Of a DNA stretch of 64,000 bases, positions 47,601 to 59,600 are shown in pieces. The first letter of the stretch is position 1, and each line of letters begins with the position of its first letter. Source of the DNA: Valencia hispanica (taxonomy: Eukaryota; Chordata; Actinopteri; Cyprinodontiformes; Valenciidae). The stretch spans positions 3,161,001 through 3,225,000 of the forward strand of contig OY747717.1 of assembly GCA_963556495.2 (NCBI GenBank), written 5' to 3'. The position numbers and the translations under genes were made by a program. The notes under the pieces are model-generated. The model was not told the DNA's origin. It saw nothing but the letters and a program-made list of their open reading frames with translations, and ran no database searches.

Positions 47601-50600
47601 TTAGGCTACCTTTATCCACACCAAATTTGACAGAAATAAAACATTTGAATGGAAGCATTAATGACAGTAATTTTTGTAGTAAATATAAAAGTATAACTGG
47701 TAGTTGGTGGCTTTTTTCTCCTTCTTTGTTCCAGTGGATCAACTAGATCTAGTAATTAAGCTGGATGTGTTAAAATATAAAACAGGTTGGAGTGTTTAGA
47801 ATGATGGGACAGTTTTTCTAGAGTTAAGTCCAGTTTTAAAAATCACAATTTATTGTCTTACTCATAGTATCGCGATACATCGTATCGTCTCCCCTGTATC
47901 GTGATACATATCTTGTCGCCAGATTTTTACCAATACACATCCCTATCAAGTACTGTCCATCAATAACAGCCCTGGTAAAGTAGAACCAGCTGAAAGCAGG
48001 AGTGGTTCAAACGGAAAGATAGGTTTCAGTCGGATGTGCCGCTAAAGTGGCACCACAGGTAGAGCTGGAGGTGTTTAGGTCAAGGTGTGACGATTAAAAA
48101 CACAGATGACAGATGCTGAGGATGAAAGTGAACTTGCCCATATTTGTCAGCCAGCTCCTTGGCCTGTTTCTCCTGAACCTCCCGCTGATCAGCCAGGTCG
48201 GCCTTGTTCCCGACCAGAACGATGTCCGGGTTCTCACAGTAGGCGTTGGCCTGCAGCTGGCCTGGAATTTAATCACCAAAGGCAAACAAACTAAAATGTG
48301 AAAAAAATGCCTTTAAAAAATCTTGATAAAAGCAAAAATCATGAACGTACTCATCCAGTTCCGGACGTTTAGGAAGCTCTGCTGGCTGGTGAGGTCAAAC
48401 ATCAGCAGGAAACCCATGGCATCCCTGAAGAACGCTGTGGTCAGGCTGCGAAACCTTCAGCAGAAAAAACAAATATGATGATAAATTCACGCTCACTATC
48501 ATTTCAGGTTATTCATTAAAACACTTAATTTGGTTCAATTAGCAGTAAAACCCGAAATCAGAGGCTTGTTTCTGCCTCGGCTTATTGTGAATTGATTTAC
48601 ATATTTCCACTTGTACCCATCACTTCATACACCCTCAACTCTCCACCATTTTAAATCAGCTTGGGATCTGGACTTTGACTAGGCCACTGCAACGCCTTCA
48701 TGGTTTTCTAGTCATTCTGTTGTAGATCTGCTGCTGTGTTCGGGGTCATTGTTCTGTTGATGACCCAGTATGGACCAAACTTCAGCTGCTGGTCTCAACG
48801 TGGCTCAGGAGGCAGGAGTTTGTTCTGTAACCGGAGGGTTGCCAGTTCGAAGCCCCTGTTCCCTGCTGCCTACTGGTGTTGGTCAGAGGGCCTGGTGGCA
48901 CCAGTGTATGGTAGCCTCGTTTCTGTCAGTGTTTTTGGTGCATTCCATTTGTAGTCGGAACTTGGGAATTCCAACTTCCGAGTTGTCTCGCCCCCTCGAA
49001 GTCTAACTTCCCTCTCGGAAAGTCTGAGATTTTTCCTTGCGCCAACTTCCAGTTTCAATATGGACGCCCAATAGTCCTTGTGGTGGGAAAATGTTTACCG
49101 TAATTTTCTGGCTATAAGCCACTACTTTTTTCACACGCGTTGGACCCTGCGTCCTATACAACGATGTGGCTAATTTATAAATTATTTTACTGGCTAACTA
49201 CCTCCGGGGGGCACTATAGCAGGAGGCGCAAAAGTGAGAGACATGTGGGGAAAGATTATGCACCGAAGAAGACGCCACCGGTAGATTTCCTGCACACACC
49301 CTCATCATGGAAAACACACGTAGAAATACATATGATGGATCTTTTAAGTTAAAGGCAATGGAGCTGGCCATCTAAGAAGGAAATAGAGCTTCTGCACGTT
49401 AGCTTGACATCAATGAATCGATGGTGAGACGTTAAAGGAGGCATCGGGAAGAACTGAGTCGGTGTAAAAAGACGACAAAAGCTTTCAGAGGACATAAAGA
49501 CACTGAAGATGACTTCAGTGGATTTAGTGAGGACGATGAATATAGCGACCAATTACTAAGTATGTTTTATTTTCTAACCAGGCATGTTACTGACTTGTGT
49601 TGGTGCCGTACTGCCGATTTTCAAGCAGAGTTGAAAAAAGGCATTTGTTATTGTGGATACGTGCTTCATGTCGGATCAACCCCACAATATAATCAGTTGT
49701 TCCTGGTCCCATTCCGGACATTTCCTAAAAACTTCATGGAAATCCTCCCATAACTTTTTAAATTACATTGCCAACAGACAGACGGGCACGAAAACATTAC
49801 CTCCTGGTGGAGGTAACTAGAAAAGACATTCCGTGTCCCGTCTTTCTGTGTAAGTATCTCATGTTATGTGAATGGGTGAATGACTGAATGTAGAGTGAAG
49901 CGCTTTGGGGTCCTCTGGACTAGATAAAGCGCTATACAAGTACAGGCCATTTACCATTTCCAGGAGTTTACGATCCACTCAGTGAATGTGAGGTACTCAC
50001 ACTTACATCATCACCCTTCCACCACCGTGCTTGAAGGTTGGTAGCGCGGGACCCCTGGTATTCATGGGGGTTGGGGACTACAGGGACCCAAGAATACTTG
50101 TGACCACCTCTAAAAATACTTCTGCCCATTTTCAATAGTGTAAACACCAAATATACCTTAATATGCATAGCTCTGCCATCGAAGCTAACATCTACAGTCT
50201 TCCTTATCTCCACTCTTTGGGGTACAGCCAATTGGCACCAAGGGAAATAAATGCCGCTTGACAGTTTGTTTGAGGTGTTGCGTTTGGTTTTCTCCAAACA
50301 TGGCAAAACATCTCTACTCTGGTCTCATCTGTCCTGGGGAAGTTGTCCAAGAAGTCTTGTCCTTCATCTAGATGCAGCTTTGCAAATCTCAGTCCTGCTG
50401 CGATCTTGTTTTTAGAGAGAAGCCATATTTATCCCCTTTGGCTCATGAAGAGGGGCTCACACTGATTATAATCAATTAATCCATGCACCGGCTCTTCTAA
50501 ATCCAGTGGAAGCATTGAGGGTGTACTTAGTTGTTCCTTTGACTGCACCAACACCTAGCTGATATAAGGGGTATGTCCTGCCAGACTGAGGAGAGTTAAT

Positions 50601-53600
50601 GCAGGTAAAATGGAGTAACGAGTTGTGACTAATGCTGCAGTGCCACATCAGGACTTCATAAGGAGAGAACAGTTTCGGGATCAATCCAGTTCCAGTCCAT
50701 CCATCCATCCATCCATCCATTCATCCATCCATCCATCCATCATCCAATAACCCATCCATCCAATAACCTATCCATCCATCCATCCATCCATCCATCATCT
50801 ATTCATCCAATAGCCCATCATCCACCCATCCTTCCCATCATCAATTCATCCATCCATCCATCCAATCATCCCATCCGTCATCCATCCAGGGTTGCCTATA
50901 TCTGATCTATATCAGCTCTAAGGTCTTATCTCAGTGGGAGGAGCCTATAAAACATCCAACATGAGGCAACTAGGAGATTAAAATCACCCCAACTGACTCC
51001 TTTCAATGTGATCAGTGATGAATGAGTCCACCAACTGTATGGTGGAAGCTCCTTTAATCTGCTTGTATCCAAGATCTTGTTCTTTCCGTCAGAGTTGGAA
51101 CTGGTACGGACCATAACATCTAGTGCTTCAGCTTCCTGCCCAGCAGCAGATGTAACCCTGAGCCGTCCGTCTGTATGCCATTACGTGTCAATAAGTCAAT
51201 AACCCAGAGCATTTAATGGGTTTGTTAATGACCCTTGATGGGGAAAAATCAGCCAACCTCTCCTGTCCCGCCGTGTCCCAGAGCTGAAGGTGAACCTTGA
51301 AGGTTTTCCCCGTGGTTGTTCCATTCGGGTTTGATGCCGTGTAGACCTGAAAGGGGGAAAAAATGCATGCAAATATGATTAAAACCAAAATACTTTCAAG
51401 CGCCTTCATCTGAGTGGTATTCACTGAACATTCTGCATCTTTTGTTGCTATTGCGAAACCAGAGTAAGCTGGTGAAACATGAAAACTCAGAGCAGAAAGG
51501 CTCTCTGCCTGAGCTGGAGCTTGAGAATGGACAAAAATGTTGTTCTGTCGATGTTCAAGGCTGGTGGAGATGTACCCTAGATTTGAACTGCAACTTTATT
51601 GACTCATGCCTTGTCCACACGTAGCCGGGTGTCTCACAAAACGACGATATTTTCCTACGATTCGGCCCGTCATCCACACTAAAACGCAGGTTCACGGGAC
51701 CGAAAACTTATCTTTTTGAAAACTCCGGCCAAAGTTAAGATTTGCGTTTTTCTCCGTTTTAAGTGGTTGCGTGTGGACAGAAATAGAGTTTTCGACTCCC
51801 CAACGTCACTTTTCGCGACAAAAATGCTCCGACATCATTTGTGCGACCTGTTTTTATACAGAGACGTGTTGGCATCATCGATTGTCCAACCGTTTTTTGT
51901 TTGCTTGTTTTTACAAGCTCATTTACTGCTCTATGTAAAAGTTAGAACATAGAAAGTTACTCTGAGTTGATAGGATTTGGGGGAACTACTGCCCCCTACA
52001 AGTTTACCATGTATAGACACATTCATAGGAATGTGCTTAACAACGCAGGTGTGGACTGAGATTTTTTTTTTAACGAGGTGGTGAGAATATTTGTATTTTA
52101 AAAAAAACCCGGCTACGTGTGTACATGGTCTCAGGTAGGCTGAGTATAAATGCACTCCACACTTTTAAGATTCTTTGTCTTTATCATTTACTTTCCATCT
52201 CACAGTTATAGACTCTTTCGTGTTGGGCTGTCACATAAAATGAAAGCTGTTCCAAGAAACTGGAAGGCTTTCGGTAAAAAAGTATCTGACGCTGGACGCT
52301 TCAGAGTTTTTTGAAAGATTACCCATATTAATTCTCTTAGACTCCAAAATACCTGAACATTTCTGCATCCTCACCCAGAATGATTCAACTAGTTCACCAA
52401 AAACATCCAAACACTTAGTCAAATCAAAGGAAAAGCATCTGCAGCCAACATAGAAACGGGAAGTAATCCAGCCTGTTAGTCACCCTTCAGCTGGAGACGC
52501 ATCTGTTTTAAATACATCCGGAAAGAAACCGCCTCCAAGTCATCGGCCACCTCTGAAGCCTGAAACCGTTTTAATGAGACCCGCTGTCAATCTGTCAGGA
52601 GACATCTCCGTCAGGAGTCCAGGACCGTTTTTATTCCCCAACTTAAACTGAATTAGAGCGAAGATTCAGTCTGCACATTTTCTTTCTATTTTTTCTAAGT
52701 AGTTTCTGGATTAAGATTCAGTTATGATAAAATCTTTTTTTATCTGAAAGCATGTGAATAGATCTGAGTCAGATAATTATTTTATTAAATTATAACTGAA
52801 ATTAATTGAAGATTAACTGTATCAAGTGTGTACCGGTGGATGGAAATATATAGCGGGGCAAAAAAAGTATTTGGCAGCCACAGATTGTGCAAGTTGTCCC
52901 TCTTAAAAAGATGACATGGGTTTGTAAACTTAATCATAGCTACACTTCAACTGTGAGAGACAGAATGTGAAAAGAAATTCCTGGAAATCACCTTGTATGA
53001 TTTTTAATGAATTTATTTGTATAATGGTGAAGGAAATAAGTATTTGGTCTAACAAAGGTTCACCTCATTCCTTTGTAATGTAACCTTTGTTGGCACTGAC
53101 AGAGGTCAAAGGTTACCTGTAGGTCTTCACCAGGTTCTCACACACTGTAGCTGGTATTTTGGCCCATTCCTCCATGCAGATCTTCTCTAGAGCTGTGATG
53201 TTTTTGGGACTGTTGCTAGGCAACATGGACATTCATCTCCCTCCACAGATTCTCTATTGGATTGAGGTCTGGAGACTGGCTTTAGACGGGCCTGGACATG
53301 TGCTGGCTTAAGCAAGGGGACCTTTGGAGTGCTGCATGATTTTAATCCACGACGATGTAGTGTGTTACCAATAGTAACCTTTGTTACTGAGGTCCCAGTT
53401 CTCTGCAGGTCATTGACCAGTTCCCCCTGTGTAGTTCTGGGCTGTTTCCTCACCGTTCTCAAGATCATGTGTTCCCCACCAGGTGAGATCTTGCATGGAG
53501 CCCCAGGTAGAGAGAGATGATCAATGATCTTGTATTTATTCTATTTTCTAATAATTGCTCCAACAGTTGATACTGACTGGTACTTTTGATTTTGAGCCTC

Positions 53601-56600
53601 CCTTCATTCAAGGACACATTATTCTATTTCTGTTAGTCACATGTCTGTGAAACATTTTTAGTTTTATGGTGTTGACTCTTTTAGTGTTCATACAAATATT
53701 TACACACCAAGATGCTTGCCTATTGTAGATCGGCTCATCCCAATCTTGTGCAGGTGTACAATCTTGTCCCTGGTGTCCTTGGTTTAGTTTATGTCTTATG
53801 GTGTTGACTCTTTTAGTGTTCATACAAATATTTACACACATTAAGTTTACTGAAAGTAAAAACAGTTGAAAGTCAGAGGACATTTCTTCTATTGCTGAGT
53901 TTAGTTAATTATACAATTAAATTATTTAAAAATCATACAATGAGATTTTCTGGATTTTTTTTACATTCTGTCTCTCACAGTAGAAGTGTACTTATGATGA
54001 AAATTATAGACCTCATCTTTTAAATGGAACAACTTGCACAATATGTTTCTGCAAAATACTTTTTTGCCCTACTGTATACTGTATTAAAATATATTTAGGC
54101 AAGGAAAGGCAATTTTATTTGTATAGCACACTTTCAACAGCAGGGTAATTCAAGGTGCTTTGCATGATTTGGTGATTTAAAAAAAGCACATGGAATATAA
54201 CATTGGAAATTAAAAGTAAAAGAAACACACATGATACACAATAAAGAGAAAGATCAAAAAAGCAAGAGGGCATGAACACATTTCATACATATGACATCAA
54301 TCATTTAAACGAAGGCAATTCTAAACAGATGGTTTTTAGTCTTGATTTAAAGCAGTTCAGAGTTTCAGCAGCTCTACATTCGTCAGGAAGTTTGTTCCAG
54401 ATAAGGGGAGCATAGAAACTGAAAGCTGCTTCTCCATGTTTAGTTCTGAGTCTAGGGATGTTTAGTAGGCTAGAGTTGGAGGACCTGAGTGGTCTTGGTG
54501 GTTGGTACCGTGACAACAGGTCTTCAACATATTTTGGTGCTAAGCCATTCAATGATTTTTAAACTAGTAAAAGTATTTAGAAGTCTATTCTCTGAGCTAC
54601 AGGGAGCCAGTGTAAGGACTTTAGAACTGGGGTGATGTGCTCTACTTTCCTGGTTCTAGTGAGGAACACGAGCGGCAGCGTTCTGGATCAGCTGCAGCTG
54701 TCTGATTGACTTTTTAGGCAGACCTGTGAAGACGCTGTTGCAGTAATCAATCCGACTAAAGATAAACGCATGGATGATTTTTCTAGGTCCTGTTGCAACA
54801 TCAGTTGTTTAATCCTAGAGATGTTCTTCAGGTGATAGAAGGCTGACCTTGTTATTGACCTTTATGTGACCCTGGAGGTTCAGGTCTGAGTCCATTACTA
54901 CACCTAGATTTCAGGCCTGATCTGTAGTTTCTAGTTGTATTAACTGAAGCTGTGTGCTGACTCTTGATCGTTCCTCCTTGGGTCCAAAAATAATTACTTC
55001 AGTTTTGTTTCTATTCAGCTGGAGACAGTTATGGCTCATCAATCCATTTATTTGGTCAATGCATTGATTTAGGGTTTGAATGGGTTCAGAGTCACCTGGT
55101 GACATTGTAATGTAGAGATGAGTGTCATCCGCGTAGTTATGGTAGCTAATCTTATTGGTTGCTATAATCTTGCCTAGTGGGAGCATGTAGATATTAAATA
55201 ACAGGGACCCCAGGATGGAGCCCTGGGGCACCCCACATGTGATTTCTGTTCGTTCTGATGAAAAGTTTCCTATTGAAACAAAGAAGTCCCTGTTCTTTAT
55301 GTAAAACTCGAACCAGCCAAGTAATGTACCAGAGAGTTCGACCCAGCTCTCCAGTCGTTCCAGTAACATATCATGATCAACAGTGTCAAATGCTGCACTG
55401 AGGTCCAACAGAACCAGCACTGTGGTTCTACCACAGTCTGTATTTATGCGGATGTCATTGAATACTTTGACGAGGACAGTCTCGGTGCTGTGGTGAGCAC
55501 GGAAACCCGACTGAAAAACATAAAAAACGGTTTGTCATTGTTATGAAGCTATTTAACTGCTGAAACACCGCTTTTTAAATAATCTTACTGATGAATGGGA
55601 GATTAGAGATTGGCCTGTAGTTCTGCATTAACGTGTTGTCCAGATTTTTCTTCTTTAGCAGTGGTTTAATAACTGCTGTTTTTAATGCCTGATGGAAGAC
55701 ACCTGACAGGAGGGATGAGTTCACTATTTGAACAAGATCAGAACCAATTACAGGAAGAACCTTCTTTAGAAAAGCTGTGGGTAGGATATCAAGACAGCAG
55801 GAGGAGGAGCTTAATTGGATAAGGATTTTTTCAAGGCTGTTCTGGTTTAATTCGTGGAATTCAGACATTTTCTCTACATTGTTGTTGATTGGGGATGGCA
55901 CTGGTTATGGGTTCGATATTGAGGTACAGATTGACTGTCTAATTGTTAGAATCTTTTCAGTGAAAAAGCTGGCAAATTCATTGCAGGCCCTGGTAGAGTT
56001 TAGTTCAGGGGCTACTGTCACTAAAGGATTAGTTAGTCTTTCCACTGTTGCAAATAGAGTCCGTGCATTATTAATGTTTCTGTTGATGATTTCAGAAAAG
56101 AATGATTCCCTAGCATCTTTTATGGTTAGCTGATATCTGTTCAGTCTCTCTTTGTAGATCTCACAGTGAACCTGGAGTCGAGTTTTCCGCCATTTTCTCT
56201 CGGCTCGTCGACACTCTCTTTTTTCACTACGTACCAGTGGATTACTTGTCCACGGAGACTTCTTTGTACCTGAGACTACTTTCACTTTAGTTGGAGCAAT
56301 GGAATCCATGATGTCTGAGATTTTCGCAAGGAAAGTATCTACCAGCTTATTTACTGAGTTTGAGTTGGGAGATGAGGGGGATGTGGTGGAAGGATAAATA
56401 CGTTTAAAGGTTTCTACTGAACTGTCCCCTAGAAAACGCTTTTTTATAGTGGTCTTACTGTGGCTGGATAATTTAGCAGAGATGGTACTTTCAAAGAAAA
56501 TACAGAAATGGTCAGATAATGCAATATTAATTACAGAGATGTTGGAAATATTTAAACCTTTGCTGATGATTAAGTCCAGAGTGTGTCCTTTATTGTGTGT

Positions 56601-59600
56601 TGGTTGTTTGACATGCTGGATCAGGCCGAAGTTGTGGAGAGTATCATCTAATGTTTTTGCTTGTCTATCTTGGGGGTTGTCGGTAGGGCTGCACCATTAC
56701 CCTTTATCGCATCGATATTGAGGTTTTAACTCCTGCGATAACCTAACCTCAGGAGGCTGAGGTTTTTTTCCCCGACCCTGACATTTGAGTGACAAACCTA
56801 TTCTCCAGTCAAAATGGTTGAGTCTCGCATTCCTGGCTTGCTGGCCAATCAGAAATGGTGATGGGAAATAAGCTTGTATGCAGAGCAGCGTTGCCAACTT
56901 TACTATATTTAGCGACCTTTCCGACCCCCCTGGCAACGGTAAAAAAAAAAAAAGTGACTAGTGACAAATCTAGCGGCTTTTCCATGTGTTGCTAGAGACT
57001 TTTGGCGACTTGTTCAATGTGAAAGCAGAATGTGTTTCTCACTGTTCTCAGCGGGTAGCGGGAGAGGAACCTGGCTGCAGATCTCTGCTGTCACTCTCTC
57101 TCCGCTGCCGCGCTCAGGTTGACAACCGTCCCATAAAAAACGGAATCGTCCCGTATTCAGAGAAAATATTACGCGTTCCGTATTAAGGTGAGAAGGAACG
57201 CGATTTGTCCCGTATTTCAGCTAGAATGTAAAGACAAAGCTGCCTCGTCTTCTCTCATTCGCTCCCCTCCCTCTCCTGCTGCTCTTTCAATCATGAAACT
57301 GATCAATGATCAGCTGATTGGCTTTTCTGTCGCAGTCCGGTTTCTGTTAGTTTATCGCTGACTTTTAGCAGATAGAGGAAACCAGTGGGTGTTGCGCTAA
57401 ACAACAGCAGCACATTTAAGCTTGATAAACTGTTGTTAGAATTGATTTAATATTACTTTCTGATGTTTGCTGAAGCCACAGCTGTAACAGCTGCTGGTCA
57501 TGATATCGATTTGGATATGAGGTGAGATGGAAACATGAAGATGAAACCAGGAGATGTTCTTACTGAATCATCAGAGCTGAACAGGTGATGGAGAAACAGG
57601 TTTACCTTTTAGGTGACATGAATAGGTTGAAGGGAAGTTATAAACTGTTTCTTAGAGACAAATGCAAGGATCCTTTACTACGTAGCTGACAGCTGGTAAC
57701 TGTGCAGGGGCAGCTCTAGCAAAGTTTTGCCTCGGGGCCAGGTAGGGCATTAACAGGAAAAGGGGGGCACAAATACATACTTTTCTTTCTTATTCTCATT
57801 TAAAATGTCTAGCTTTAATAAATAATTATCTGACTCTTACAACTAATTGGATATAGTGGTCATAAATCCTTTATCTTATATAGTAAATATTAAGTCTAAT
57901 ACAGTATATATCCTACTAAGCTATAGAACTTTTTCCTTCGGGAACGTACCATCTGTGCAGTCGGAAGTTCTGTCAAAGAAAGATGCTGAATCTATTTAAT
58001 TATTATAGAAAATAATTCATTTCTGTGCATTTGTTTTACACGTGCATTAAATTAAAGTCGATTAGGTGGATTAAGCATCATAGGGTGGGGGGTGGTTCCT
58101 TTTTTTTTTTTGCTGGAAGTACCCTACTGTCAGGTTACTACGTCTTATCTTGCAGCAGGCTGGATAAGGTCTTGTTTTTAATTGTTATTGTCATTTATTT
58201 TAAAATGTGTGCAATATAACAGTTTCATGTTTAGTAAATGGCAGTGGACTGCAGAAGATTTTGTTTTCTATTTGTAAATCTAAATCTAATAAGAGTTCAT
58301 TTTCTATTTTTCAATGGCAAAGATTCGTCAATTTAAAAAAAAAAAGCTACGTGTTTAAGTTAATTTCCTTTATGTCTTATTCTTTGGTATTTAGGTTCAG
58401 GTATTTAATAATCACGAAGCATTGAACAATCTCATTACCACAATCACTATGTAGTTTATAAACTCTGGTGTTCTTGCTACTAAAAGCCTCAATTCCATTA
58501 ATTGACTGGTCCCGGGGGCTGCGTCATCTTTCGGGGAACTCAAGGCTGTGAATCTGTTTTTAAGCGGGATTCCAGGTGGAGAAATATCTCTTGTTTTTGG
58601 CTGAAACCTCTTTTGTTTACTTTTAGCAGAAGCGGCAGGTCTGGGTTCAGAGCTTTCTCTGTGCCGGAGTTTCTTTTGTTTTTTCTTCCTCGGAGAACAG
58701 GCTGGGGTTGATGATTCCGTGCATTTTAAAGCTGGCCAGTCTTCACTAGAGTGCGGAATCCTACCGCTCAGGCGCCTGTTGGCTGAGGGAGTAAATTTGT
58801 CCTGTGTTTTCTCTGTGACACGGTTAGACAGATGCAACACCGGGCTGCGAGGCTGTTCCTCCGTGTGTGTATTAAACGGTAAAGTTGTGTCGTTTCCATA
58901 ATCAGCGTGGAGATCAAAATTAATTTCCGCATTTTTATTTTTTTTATCTGTGTCAATAACTGTAACAGAATCGTAATCTGGCCACATTGAACTGACTTGG
59001 ACTATAATAAAACACACTGGAGTGAACTGAACTGGAATCAGTTTCCTTGAAATATGATGTATGTGACTGAATTCAGATCTAACTGCAGTGGAAATGAATA
59101 GAAGTGAATTTGACTGTGTTAAAAGGAACTAGATTGAACTGGTTGGCATGAATTTGGATTTATGTAACAGGATTTGAATTCAACATTCCTGGAGTGAATT
59201 ATATTTAAACTGAATAGAGATGCATCAAAATTAAATGGATTGAATTTGAATCTGTAGAACAGGAATTGAACCACACCAGTTCTCTTTCTCCGATGACTTA
59301 CTAACTAAAGACACATAATTAAACTCAACTCAGCTTCTACTCCGGTAAAATAATAGTTTAAATATACAAGTCATTTTAATAATTTAAGATCCTAAAATAA
59401 AAAGCAAGATCTTAATTTTGTTCCAAACTTACTATGATTAACTTTAATCTTTAACCACGATCATTGTTGTTTATGTCTGTTAAATTCAACTACTGGGTTC
59501 ACTGATGACGCAGAATCAGACCGAACCAATCAATCCATCTGAAAATCTAGAAAAATTTGTAGTGTTTGGAAATTAGTAAACTTTTGGTTTTTGGAGACAA

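Larger units (their letters stand above)
48590..50440 (+). mobile_element. Dispersed DNA-element-like repeat interrupted by a SINE
   Basis: The left part (GGATCTGGACTTTGACTAGG through CCAAACTTCAGCTGCTGG) and the right part (from GATCCACTCAGTG, via CACCACCGTGCTTGA, to GTTTTCTCCAAACATGGC) are parts of one common fish repeat. They are separated by the 48.79-49.96 kb SINE complex. A further insertion appears at 50,042-50,265. The left outer boundary is uncertain. Confidence 0.5.
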
